A DNA stretch of 64,000 bases from Isoetes taiwanensis (taxonomy: Eukaryota; Streptophyta; Lycopodiopsida; Isoetales; Isoetaceae): positions 4,562,792-4,626,791 of the forward strand of contig JAJEKV010000017.1 of NCBI GenBank assembly GCA_021234155.1, read 5' to 3'. The notes beneath the pieces are model-generated. The model was not told the DNA's origin. It ran no database searches and saw nothing but the letters and a program-made list of their open reading frames with translations. The translations under genes and the position numbers were made by a program. Within the stretch, counting starts at the first letter, position 1. Every line of letters starts with the position of its first letter. Below, one piece after another: positions 21,956 through 33,092 of the stretch.

Positions 21956-23160
21956 CTGGGTCTAGGGTACATGTCACATTACCTTTATATGCTTTATACA
22001 GTTTCATATATTTATACATACATAAACATCAAACCCTATATATACCATCATTGTGTCTCTCACACTTTAACCTCCTTCCTCCATTGATCTGGGTGCCTAT
22101 CCAGCACCTCCTCCAACAACTCCAGTGACTTCTAGCATCTTGATCTTTCATTATGAGCACCTCAAAGTAGTGCATCTTCTTTATTTGGAGCTTTACTAGC
22201 CTAGAGTCTGATTGTGGGTGTGTGAACTAATGTCTTAAGTCTTAGAAGGATGATCTTTCTTTATGAATGATCTAGTGTTTTGATCTTGATCTTGAAGCTC
22301 TATGCATTTGCATTTCATGAAAGGATCTCATAGATAGAACATTGACCTTAATGAAATAGTGTTCTATCGTAGTAGTATACTCCTAGCTTAGAGCTTGAAT
22401 TTGACTTCCAAGTCAAAGCCCATCTGTGATCTTCATGGACTTACCAGGGGATTGCCAAGAGTTGAGCAACAACATGAGGCGAGATCGAGCTTGACTGAGC
22501 AACGATGTGACCAACACACTATTTAGGAATGCAATGAGGAGCGGGGATGAAAGTTCCTCTGACAAAAAGCCTCCAACATTCATGGTTGATTCTATCCTTA
22601 TAGGGCTTAAGGGAGGGGCGGGTAAAAATGGAACCTTAAACCAATTGCATCTAACTGGCCAATTAGTCTGTACGCTTCTAGTCTTAAGAAAGAACCCAAA
22701 AGTCAGTATCCAAACTCCTCTTGTTGGTAATATCTAACTGTAAGCTAGGGCAGCATTGGCGCATTCTGAAAGTAAGACGGTTTAAACCTCTTCTCTCTCT
22801 AGCTTACGTGTGTTCTTTTGAATATTGCAAGGCTTGGGCACACACTCTATTCTTATACGTAGTTCACCCCACATGTAGGGGAAGGGGCATGCCCCCCTCC
22901 CTTCCCACCTTAAAAAAAAGGGGATAGATAGATAGATAGATAGAAACACATGTGGGACTGTGAGCGAGACCTTTTTCAAGATATTTTTGTTGGTATACCT
23001 AGCAACAAACATGCTTTTATTTTTCTAAATCCTTGTACATGAAAAAAACCTCCTAAGTTTACATATGCAATTGGCCAAAAACTCTCCCCTCGAGTGAACT
23101 ATCATAGATTATATGCCAATCAAATGTGAATCTCTTGGGTCTGCAGGGACCTTCATCACA
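21956..23160. other. Region without recognised genes, (GATA)n microsatellite at 22922-22943
   Basis: A+T-rich sequence with scattered short ORFs (22507-22737 and others) of no recognisable content. A GATA tetranucleotide run of about five units lies at 22922-22943. Confidence 0.5.
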
Positions 23161-23171
23161 ACCTCTCGTTC

Positions 23172-23545
23172 ATGGATCCCAGTTCTAATGGATCGCAATT
23201 GGATATACAAAGCCTAGTCATGCCATTTATCTTACTGTCAAATGATGTGGGATATGTGTAGTCGGATGTTGATATTCCTCTGCATGCTGGATATCTGAAA
23301 GATCCATTCAGAGGGCCTGAAACTATGTTCTCCCCAGATCTAGACATTGCATCGAATGTAATTGGTACTATTGAACCCCACCTTCAGCAAGAAGGTCGCA
23401 TTTTGTTTGTTTTTTTTGTACAAATTGGACGTGGGATTGTTCAATTTCTTGGCAATTCTAGTATGCAGTCCTGATGGGAAGATAGCAAAATGGTTCCAAA
23501 TGAAGCTCATGGTAATGATTCTATACTATGAAATAGAGCGTTAAA
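23172..23545 (+). pseudogene. Unrecognised coding remnant
   Basis: From the ATG at 23172 the frame reads with protein-like content (IQSLVMPFILLSNDVGYV, IPLHAGYLKDPFRGPE, IASNVIGTIEPHLQQEG). It is interrupted by a TAG near 23258 and a TGA near 23473, then shifts frame. The composition looks like a real exon or processed copy of a plant gene. I cannot name the family. Confidence 0.35.
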
Positions 23546-23739
23546 ATTAAGGATTAATGGGATTGCAGTAACATCAACAGTCTTTTCAGAAGCCAGATGA
23601 CATTTTTTTCGAGGGTGCAACAAGTTTCAGTCAAGGATACTATTGCTCGGAGCATCTTCTAAAAACTCATGATTTTATTTATCAGCGGATTTTATGGACA
23701 GTGCCCCGCATTCAAAATTTTAGATATGTCATTCATTTT

Positions 23740-23882
23740 CAGGCACAATTCGACGGAGATTAAAGTTCTATGCGACCCAATACAATGAGTGTAATAAGCA
23801 CTAGGATTCAAAGGCCCCCACTCCGACGGGTTTTTGAGGGAAAAATCCTAATAGTAATAAGCCCACTGAGGACCTAGCACAT
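23740..23882 (-). mobile_element. LINE 3'-end fragment
   Basis: It matches, in the same orientation, the 3' ends at 31977-32150 and 34600-34760. Shared blocks are CGGAGA, a GACCCAATACAA block and a palindromic segment around TCCGACGGGTTTTTGAGGG. Its other side is interrupted by the MULE-like element. Confidence 0.65.
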
Positions 23883-24689
23883 AAACCGCCGTTTAGGGAA
23901 AATTCCCCGAATATTTTCCATTTATTTATTTAGGTAATTTTTGGTTTATCTGTCTCTGGTGGCTTCGCTTACAGCACAGCCATAGCTCAAGCACCATTTC
24001 ATTTGAGCGGCCAGCATCACAGGGCAGTGCAGGCAGGGCATTCGGCCGGCAGAGAAGACCAAGAGCAACTCGGCAAGAGCATCAAATTAGCAGATCATTG
24101 GCAGAGCATCGGCAAGAGCAACTCGGCCAGCAAGATCATCGGTTCGGCCAAATTAGCAGATCATCGGCAAGAGCATTCGGCCCTGTTCGCATTTGCAGCG
24201 GCCGGCCAGATCCCTTGTTCGCTTTTGCAGCGGCTGGCCAGATCCCCTGTTCTTGAGACAAGATAACCCCTTCAATCGGCTTAAGCCTTCTGCCCAGTAG
24301 TCGGATCTGCCGTTCATACCCTTCTTCCATGCACCAGGTCTGGAAAAATTTCCCATCATTTGTCTTTTACTAGCCGTTGTTTTTCCATATGTCTCTATTG
24401 TCGGCTGCTTGGATGATTGCCCTCCACAGCTTTTCAGATTAGGCAAATCCATTTTCAATAAACCCCATTTCCTTTCCTGTTCTCAAGAAATAGGGAATGC
24501 TCTTGAACAGGGAATGCTTTTGAACAGGGAATGTCGAATGATCTTGAACAGGGAATGCAGCAGAAACAAAAAACATGAAAAATGCTTGCAAAAATCTATA
24601 TCTAAAAACAAGACCGGAATTTCCCCTAACCGTCGGTTTACGTTTGGTAGCCGGCCAGATTGAGGGGTTACCTCTCAATCCGGCCGGTT
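23883..24689. mobile_element. Non-autonomous MULE-like element, 807 bp, with 11-bp target duplication
   Basis: The element is flanked by ACCTAGCACAT at 23872-23882 and 24690-24700. The left end reads AAACCGCCGTTTAGGG. A strongly similar sequence in inverse orientation lies at 24616-24642, and the extreme right end (CCGGCCGGTT) is a weaker inverse match, so about 47 bp with a 14-bp stem were added at the right tip. An 11-bp duplication fits Mutator-like elements (8-11 bp). The interior is GC-richer, with tandem GGCAAGAGCA-type repeats (24060-24190), a GCAGCGGCYGGCCAGATCCC pair (24195-24245) and four GAACAGGGAATG repeats (24500-24560). No transposase is present. Confidence 0.65.
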
Positions 24690-24700
24690 ACCTAGCACAT

Positions 24701-25390
24701 TAAATTAACTGCCTTTGGCGTGTTCGTTAAACCAATTGTGTATGTTTCTCTAGCATCTCCAACATGTAAGATGTTAAGGCAGCTACGTAGCTCCAAATGT
24801 TTATAGAAGACAGAGGGTTCTTTTACAAAAAGTGACGGGGCATGAATTTTTTTCTTCGTCCCTCTCCTAGTGCAAGCTGTAATTTTTGAGGCATTAAAAA
24901 GGCCACAACGTGAGCTGCCATAATTGCTGCAAGGAGTTGGGCATTTTTCCTGGAAAGCATTGTGAAGAGGTGATCGATACTCAATTCAACAACCATATGA
25001 TAAAATATTACAACCATTTTGTCTCAGAATCATTCATTAGTTTGGGTGACATATGCCAGTTGCCTTTATAGAGACATTAGAATATTCTTCTTATGTATTA
25101 AATAAATTGCTTCTAGAAGTTGGATTTCTTATATTATGTTTGATTCTACGGTCTAATTTGTGGATTTATATGTGTTCCAAAGAGCTGGATGGTCAAATCT
25201 AAAATTTATATAAGAAAATTGATGCTTATCTTGTGTTGGTTAACCACAATAAAGACATTATGAATTTGAGTTCATATGATTCTTCATACAAGTGGCAACT
25301 AAACATCCAAATGGATTGCGGCGCGAAAATATTAGGAAGGCACAAGAAAAAAGAAAAATTATAAACTGACTTATACATATAGGGATAAGG
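24701..25390. other. Region without recognised genes
   Basis: A+T-rich, with no ORF of note on either strand and no repeat structure that I could recognise. Confidence 0.5.
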
Positions 25391-25394
25391 TTAA

Positions 25395-25505
25395 GACCCA
25401 AAGAATAAGAATAAGAATAAGAATAAGAATAAGAATAAGAATAAGAATAAGAATAAGAATAGATTTTTTGCGTCCACGGAGACCAATTGGCCTATGGTAT
25501 TGTGC
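25395..25505 (-). mobile_element. Very short LINE 3' end with (AATAAG)n tail
   Basis: About ten AATAAG units (25399-25461; TTATTC on the minus strand) are followed by the shared LINE terminus GCGTCCACGGAGACCAATTG. The tail resembles the ATTCT-type tails of the other LINE copies in the window, so this is a heavily 5'-truncated insertion on the minus strand. Confidence 0.7.
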
Positions 25506-26220
25506 ATCTCATTGTTTGACATAGAGCTCCGCCATTGCTCAAATAGAGGTTAAGTGGTCATGTTCCTTCACCAAACATATGCTTTAGTAGCCAAACTGTC
25601 TGTATCACTCAATGTAAAGAACTTCAATCACTTGTTATTACATCAATCCAATGCCGCCGATAGGATATTTGTCTATAAAATTTGTAGCTCTATAATATCG
25701 TACTATACTTTTTTAGACTTCGAGCACGAGTCAAATGTGGGCCATAAAAAATGCTAATAGACAAACGGAAAAGAGTTCGACATAGCCTTGCTCCTCTTAC
25801 TTTCCCATTTCTTCCCAATATACTAAAAGGGGTGTGTAACTCTATGATGTTAGCCTATTCGTGTCATGCCTACTGTTAACATGTTAGCCTTCCAACATTA
25901 GCATTAGCATTTACTTATTGGATTGGTATTGTCATTAATGTCATTAACAAAGCTTTATTACCCTTCTATTTTTTGAGCTCAACATTGGCATTGGCATTGA
26001 CTTCTATGGACTTATGTAGATGTAAAAAAAGTTATTCTTCCTCTTCTCCGATAAGATTTTAAAGAGGTTGTGTGTATGTTGTAGAAACTTTAGTGTTGCT
26101 ATCTATGTGGTTGAGGGGTTGTAAGCCGAAATAAATTCTTAGCTCCCAGCCGAGGGGGGATTTTGTGGAGCAACCGACACGTGGTCATTTTGTTCAGCTC
26201 GCCATTGCTGGATCCCCACA
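25506..26220. other. Region without recognised genes
   Basis: A+T-rich intergenic sequence. Nothing recognisable. Confidence 0.45.
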
Positions 26221-26224
26221 TGAC

Positions 26225-26605
26225 TTCTTGACGTCCTGTGTTCGGCTTGGCTACTCAGCTTCTAACCCGACCTGGTGGTGTCGTGTGTTTGACTCCATTA
26301 GTTGGCTTCCCATTCAACTTGGTGGTGTCAAGGTGTCAGCTCGACTAGTTGACTCCCTACCCGACTTGGTGGCATTGTGTTACTTTGCTCCACGCCCAAC
26401 TTGGTGGTGTCGTGTGTTCATTTAGCCCGACTTGGTGGTGTCGTGTGTTCAGTTAGGCTCCTTGGCTACTATGTGTTCAATTAGCCGGACTTGGTGGTGT
26501 CATTTGTTCAGTTAGGCTCCTTAGGCTCCTTGGCTACTATGTGTCCAACTAGCCTGACTTGGTGCTGTCGCGTGTTCAGTTAGGCTCCTTGGCTACTGCC
26601 ATTAC
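26225..26605. repeat. Degenerate minisatellite
   Basis: Irregular tandem units centred on GACTTGGTGGTGTCGTGTG and TTAGGCTCCTTGGCTACTATG occur seven or more times with variable spacing. The apparent ORF 26165-26425 is produced by this repeat. Confidence 0.75.
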
Positions 26606-27469
26606 TTTAAATAGGTTATGTGTATGTGCAAGGTAAGATTGCAAAATGAAATATGCAGCCAACACATGCAACTATCCCAAGATTTGAGCGCATGGCAGAC
26701 GAATATGTGGGCCAACACATGCAACTATCAAAAGATTTTGAGCGTAGAGGACATTTGATGAACTTGAACCTAACTTGGGCCTGCCAAAGCTATTTGTGGT
26801 CCAAAACTTTGCAACCACCACAAGGTTTATCATGCAGATCGGCAATGTCAAGATATCAACAGCGCTTCAAATATGCAACCAATCATGGACATTTTCATTT
26901 CAGCCATGTCAAGTTATCAACATTGCTTATGCTTTTGTGCTAAAATATGAGAAGCATTTTAGCTTTCAAGGTTCGCTGCCATGGTATTAAGCTATTGATT
27001 CATATCCAAAAGAGTTTCAACGTCTATGTCCCATAAAGAAAATTGGATAGAATACCATGGTGTCATCCCAAAGGGAAAGTGAACAGAATATCTATATCCA
27101 CAAATAAGTTTAAATGGTGCCATAGTTCCTTATGCCACCTGACAAAAGAAAAGATTTCATAGTCATTGAGAATGATTTGAAAAATCAGAAACTGTGACAG
27201 CCATCCTCAAAGAAACCTCAAAAAGACTGCAGGTTCTGTATTTCATCCACCCTCTTAGGGTGTCCATTTAAAGCATGTATATGCCCAGCATGTGGTTCCT
27301 CCACATTATATAATGGGATGTGGGTTGCTATTGACAAAAAGCATAAAAGTAGCTTTTTTCTGCATCAGATAAGAAAAGCCTTATCCAGAGTGGCAAAAAA
27401 GCCTTATCCAAAAATGATCTCACTAATTCAGGTTTCTGTTTACAGTTCTGGTAAATGAGGCCTTTATGG
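26606..27469. other. Downstream flank of the kinase gene
   Basis: A CCAACACATGCAACTATC segment is present twice (about 26658 and 26713). The ORFs here are not recognisable. The 3' UTR of the kinase gene probably lies in the upper part, but no single polyadenylation signal stands out. Confidence 0.45.
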
Positions 27470-29507
27470 CTATGTTTCAAGGAGAAGGGCTTGATAATGG
27501 CTCATGTCCCTTTGATAATCCTCATCACTTAATTTGTTTGGGCCATCCAGCAAGAGCTTCCACTGATAGCTGGGTGATTCAAGTTCAAACTCATCTTCTG
27601 TAAGCAATCTGACCACCTGTAAAATTGTAAACTTTTAAGCCCAAAGCAAGAGACAAAAATTAACAAATGACTCTTCTGTAAGCAACTGACCACCTGTACA
27701 ATTGAAAACTTTTAAGCCCAAAGCAGAAAAAGAAAATTAACAAATAGAAGTATCCACCTCCTTCATGCAGGGACGTGCAATTGCTGAATGACGAACACAC
27801 ATGGCAGCTGTTCTGACCATGCCACACATTTGATTCATATCATATATACCTCGGAGCCTGCTATCTGCAAGTTCTGCAATTTTGCCCGCTGCAAGCAAAG
27901 GAGTCACCTGTAACGGATATGAAAGTCACATATAAAAGATGACTTATGTGCAAATCAGACTAATCCTTGAATAAACTAACCTCCTTCACAAGGCTCTTTT
28001 GGGATGCATCAATTGGTCGACGACCTGTTACAATCTCTAAAAGAAGCACACCAAATGCAAAGACATCAGTCTTCTCATCGACAATCCCATGCATGAAGTA
28101 TTCTGGGGCCAGATATCTGCAGGCATAATGATTTGCTTATTAGAAACTACAAATACACCAACCTATTACAATAACGGTAATATATACCCAAATGTCCCCT
28201 CCACAGGTGATATTGAGAGGTGTGTCCATTCTCTTGGAAGCCATTTGGCCAATCCAAAATCAATAATCTGAAAACTTAAAAACGAGTAAGAACACGTGCA
28301 TTATACAATCATACTGATTGAAATACAATTAGGAAAAACTTCACACCTGTGGTTCAAGGTCTGTTCCAAGCAGAATATTAGATGCTTTAATATCTCTGTG
28401 AATTATGCGACGCTTACAATGCTTATGAAGGTACAGAAGACCACGAGCAATGCCAACAGCAATTCTATACCTATCTGACCATTCAAGGGTTTGACTTGAA
28501 GAACCTGAAACAAATTACATAGATTTAAGATCACAAGAACATGTTTTCTTTCAAAACATGGAAGAAATCCCCTTAACATACCATGAAGGAAAGACGAAAG
28601 ACTTCCATTTGGAACAAGCTGAAAAACCAAGTGCAGACCATCTTCAACAGAGAAACCAATCAAAGAGGTTGTGTTTGGATGGCACACATGATAGAGTACA
28701 CCTAACTCTGTTAAGAAGCTGGTTTCCTGGTCTTCTTGGCTGCCTCTACAAAGCTTTTTAACTGCAATAGGTTGACCAGTGGAAAGGGTGCCTCTGTACA
28801 CATCCGCATAACCACCGCGTCCAATCAGATTTGCTGCACATATGAGGAATTTAAAATCCTAAACCATAACAGACCAAAAATTAAATAGATCAAGGTGAGC
28901 AGATTTGCAACTTACCAGTATCAAATTCATTTGTTGCAAGAACCAGTTCTTCATAAGTGAAGTATTTCCAGAAAGTATTTCTAGCAGGGGACAAGGCCAT
29001 GGCATTATTATAAACAGCCACAACGTCAGAGCTCCATGGTGTGATCCTATTCAGCTTGAGTATGTATCTCCGGAAGCTAGAGCCAGAATGCTTGATAAGC
29101 TTCTTAGAATGACGACTTGCTGGGAAGGTACTTAAACGTCTCAGGGCATGATTTTTCAACAGGCTAAACGAGAACCAATGATGCGAGTTTTGGTCTCTCT
29201 TTGCAGTAAATGTAACGCAACGTCTCATTGATGGACTTCTACAAAGTCTCAAAAAACAGCATGGTGGTTCTTCATCTCTGTCTAAGAGGGCTTCTGTCAG
29301 GCTGTAAGAATCGGCATATCCGCTTAACAGAGAACTGTTCTCAGACTCAAAACCGGCGTCTAATACACCTCTCGGGGATGGAAGCATCAGCATTTGCTTC
29401 AGAGTCGGCCTTTCTAACGGTCTTTCTTCCAAATCCATATCTCTGTTATGAATTTCTACTGTTAAATCGATCTTCAACCTGGTGGGTTCAGCCGTTTGGA
29501 CCTCCAT
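27470..29507 (-). CDS. Receptor-like cytoplasmic kinase, class VI (RBK-like), 7 coding exons, 504 aa
   Basis: Minus-strand coding exons: 28916-29507, 28582-28833, 28347-28504, 28188-28267, 27981-28116, 27758-27907 and 27470-27616. All introns are GT-AG and all phases agree (1515 nt). The ATG at 29507 has an in-frame stop 12 nt upstream. Residues 1-182 form a Ser-rich, Arg-rich N-terminal region without membrane span. [13 protein letters not shown] (183-195) precedes the kinase domain: Gly loop GRGGYADV (202-209), Lys223 (IAVKK), Glu240 (FLTEL), HRD 317-319 with Lys321 and Asn324, DFG 337-339, and APE 364-366 within [19 protein letters not shown]. All catalytic residues are present. The activation-loop sequence is typical of RLCK class VI, which includes the ROP-GTPase-binding kinases RBK1 and RBK2. 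It should be a cytosolic Ser/Thr kinase; binding to ROP is inferred from the class. It is the only apparently intact host gene here. Confidence 0.95.
27595..27746 (-). repeat. Tandem duplication of the exon 7 splice acceptor region
   Basis: About 75 bp at 27595-27669 (start of exon 7, its AG acceptor and intron sequence) is repeated at 27673-27746, so the intron carries a second pyrimidine tract and a CAG acceptor. Use of the distal acceptor would add sequence before the normal exon 7. Confidence 0.8.
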
Positions 29508-31214
29508 ATTCACAAATAATCACAACCCAATTCGTAGAACTCAGCCTTCCGTGCAGAATCTGCAGTATGAGTAATTCGTAAGTAAAAGAGCAACGAAAAA
29601 AGCACCGGAGTAACATGGTATTCAAGAAAAGCACAATGGAATGGAAGGTATCTTTTAGTCTGTAAAGGCATGCATAATGAAGTCTGATCGTTCATGCTCA
29701 AAATGATACAAAGCAATCAAAATGCCTCAAACATACTAAAACTGATTCCCGCGCAAGCAATAACCAATAATAGAAATAACAGAAATGATTCGACAGAACG
29801 AAGGAGGAAGTTGATCCTTACAGCTAATCTGAAGCTGAAGAGCCATTCAGGCATAGAATTGACACAAAATATATCCCTGTATCATAACAAATAATGCAAG
29901 AACACCCTTCAGACAACGATTTCGATCTCTGCCAAGAGTACCCAATACCCTGTTTCTGTTCATACATGATCAGAGCTTCAACCACTACAAAAGATCCAAA
30001 TCCTCCCAGTATACTAGAAAAAATCAGTCACGTGGAGCTGTAAGGCCTAATGAAAACCGCCAATCTAGAACAAGCAAACAGAAGGCTGGGCAGAAGCATA
30101 GACAGAGATTTTGATCATGTGGGTTATTTCGCTTTCGTATGGGCCAAAAATTCTAGTCTGAATTCACTACATGCAAGAATTAGAATCTGTTTTGCTCGTG
30201 CTCAATCCATAAGCCCTTTTGGCCGCCGGATGAAGCGTTCCCAATTCTGAGAACCCGGGCAAAATATACCCGCCATAGCTGACTGACCCACATGGTCCCA
30301 TGCTTAGGAAACAGGGGATTATGTCATTTGTACAGATTTCTGAATAAGATGCTTATGCTACAACTAAACTTGAGATTAAACCAGGCCTCCAAATTAAATT
30401 TTGCTTAAACCAGCAAAATGCCGTGCTTTATTGCTACTTACTGGATTGTTAAGAAAATATCCTCTAATTCGCCGGATTTAACAAGTGATTTAGAAAATTT
30501 TGGTCCAAAATTTTCCGGCATCTATTTTGAAAACAGGATTTTAAGAACTTTAATCGGAAATTCTGGGGGAGGAACCCCCAATTTGGAGCTCTGGATTAAA
30601 CTGGAACCCACAATGTTAATCCGGTAGAAGCAAGAATGACTGAAACAGAGCAGAGAAGGCAGAAAGAAGGAAAAAGAGCGGGGCTATAGTGGAGAGAGGA
30701 CCTGTACCTGCTGTGCTGCAGTGCAGCATGATCCTTACAGGTGTGTAATAAATTAAGGGCAATTAAGAAAAAGTGGGTCCGTATGCGGAGCTCATGAATC
30801 CGGCGTCTTGGGCTTGGCTTCAGAATTCGGCCATAGCTATGTCTGGATTTGACCCCAAATCTGTCCGCCATGCAGATGCTGCAGCGGCATGCATGAGCCT
30901 GTCATTAAACAACTGAAGCAACTGCTCCATCCAACTGCTCTGCACCTCCATGCAGGAAAATGGCTAGCATGTTACAGTGTCTTCCAGTATAGTTCTTCTT
31001 CTTCCTCTTTTATTTTTTTTTCCCTCTTTTTTTTTTGCCCTTTTGCCCACATGCTTTGCCAATAAGCTTTTACCATGTGGCCTTCTTTTTCTTTTTTTTC
31101 TCCCCTTTTCTTTTCACATGCTAACACTTATCAGTTGCTTCCTTTATGCTTGTCCTTGTTCTTTTTCTCAATTTTATCCCAAATGAGTCATACACAAGTG
31201 AGCCATAAAGGAAG
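29508..31214. other. Upstream region of the kinase gene
   Basis: No gene is recognised on either strand. It probably holds the promoter and 5' UTR of the minus-strand kinase. T-rich and CT-rich runs lie at 30995-31175. I could not fix a TATA box or transcription start. Confidence 0.5.
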
Positions 31215-31432
31215 TAAATCTAGCCTGTTTAGTAAAATTTAGACATAGCAGCATTGGGAAGTTAGCATTCATTTCTTAGCCCAGTAGTCAGGTTTAAAAC
31301 ACGAGTATATTCCCGGTATATCCACGTCTTTGTCATGTTCAAGCCATAACATGGCAACTGGGTCGACGATTCCGCCTCCAGAATGGAAAGCGGCACAGCA
31401 ATTCTGCTCAAGCGGTCACCTGCACGTAACAA

Positions 31433-31576
31433 CCAGGTAAGAACTCCCAGTTGCCATGTTGTGGCAGCCTGGAAGTGGGTCGCGGATTCTAGACCCGCTC
31501 CCGGCCAGGTAAAAACTCCCAGTTGCCATGTTGTGGCAGCCTGGAAGTGGGTCGCGGATTCTAGACCCGCTCCCGG
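31433..31576. repeat. 72-bp tandem duplication
   Basis: Two almost identical 72-bp units (31433-31504 and 31505-31576) contain CCCAGTTGCCATGTTGTGG and GCGGATTCTAGACCCGCTCC. Apparent ORFs on both strands are produced by it. Confidence 0.88.
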
Positions 31577-31960
31577 CTCCCGCCGGTCGCGGGGCCCCTG
31601 GAATCCGCTTTCCACATTCCATGCCGCCATACATCCAAATACGTAACATGGGGCATTTTTGTGGACAACGGTGATTTCAGGCTTGTTTAAACATGACCAT
31701 CCCCGATATTTATTAGGATTGCTTGTCAACTCTTATAGTAGGTTACAAGCCCACATCTATATTTTAAGGAAAGTAAATTTAGGATGCAATCTGAAATTTA
31801 AACATAGGGACGTGGCATTGAATTTCATGGCAGACGATCGAACTCTTACAGTCACCTTATCTACATTGACAATTTCAATCCACTTCCACTCAAATCCATA
31901 AATGATCTTGTAATAACACATATATCTGAAGAAAACGAGGTTCTTTTCTCACCTGATGAG

Positions 31961-33092
31961 AAGGAAGGAAGGAAGGTACTTTTATCGTCCACGGAGACCA
32001 ATCGGTCTATGGGACCCAATACAAAAACGCAGCAAGCGGATTACTGCCCGGGTTAAAAAACCCTCGCCCCGAAGGGTTTTCGAGGGAAAAACCGTGGCAA
32101 AGAATCACTGGGGCCGACAAACCGCCCCTAACATATAAAATGCGAGAAACACCCAAATATATCTGGGTCATGCACCACACCCGTGAAGTGCGTAATTAGC
32201 GGTACCACCCGGCGGGGGCAAAGGTGACCTCGCAGTCCATTACCTCCCGAATGTACGACCCCCGTGGCACGCGTCTTGGCGGTGTGTTCATCGGCAAATG
32301 CAAGGGCAAGTCCGGCCGTATTAAGGGGGAGCATATCCGCCCGGACCGACCGAACGCGGGCAACTCGAAAGTGTGAGACTCATCCTCAATGGCACCCGTT
32401 TGACAAAGATCGACAGAGCCCGTCCCCGCGGGCTCCCAATCCACCGCCCGCCTCGAGCGCGAAGATGGTGGGCACCGGCGAATGGAGGCAATGAGTCTGC
32501 CAGGGGCACTGGGGAACGCGGGTAGAGCCGTGGCCCCGCTAACACGGGGTTGATGTGCTCCTTGTAATGGGCCATTTTGACCTGCTCTAGAGCCGGGGTC
32601 CCAGAGCTTGCCAAGGAAACAAGCGCCTAGGTACTCCCCGCAGAAGCTGCCACGACGGCCAGGCTCCACCAGACGATCGTGCTTCTCCCACGTTCCATCC
32701 GGGCGAACCATCGATCTCTCTTACCCCTCCAACAGCCCTAAGCTGGCGACCCATGGCCACAAGTAAGCCAAAAGTGGAGCCGAAAGCATCACCCATAGTA
32801 ACCACTTTACGAAAATAGCGATGTGTCTATCAAGGGTACGCCGGTGGCGGCAAGAATCCGATTTCTGCAGCAGAATCGATAGGGAACCGAAGGTTTCACC
32901 CCAAGTGCCCGTGCCAAAATGCCTTAGTTTTGACTGCCCAAGTCATTCCGTGTCGCCAAAGAGGCGGCCGCCCCAAACCTCGACCCGTCTGAAGGACGGG
33001 CTCGACCGGTGCGAGCAGATGTGATCGATGGCCCCAATCATAGAGCTCTCTGCGGATCATTTGTTCGCATGGCATAAAGCGCTTTCCATGAG
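31961..33092 (-). mobile_element. LINE, 5'-truncated, minus strand
   Basis: Compared with copy B, about 1.1 kb is inserted here. On the minus strand it ends with GGTCTCCGTGGACGATAAAA and a (CTTC)n-type tail (31961-31976 on plus: AAGG units). ATGAG lies on both sides (31956-31960 and 33088-33092), a likely short target duplication. The body is GC-rich, with minus-strand frames (32196-32711 and 32321-32614) that look like a decayed ORF end but show no RT motif. A strong small hairpin (CCCTCG...CGAGGG, 32068-32091) lies near its 3' end. Confidence 0.7.

Noticed and set aside
24640-24696. Hairpin followed by CTAG, resembling a Helitron 3' end
   Set aside because: The base after CTAG is C rather than T, and the exact 11-bp duplication around 23883-24689 fits a MULE-like element better.
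32196-32711. GC-rich 171-codon minus-strand ORF
   Set aside because: It lies wholly in the LINE insertion, overlaps equally long frames, and shows no domain; a GC-rich LINE 3' region explains it.
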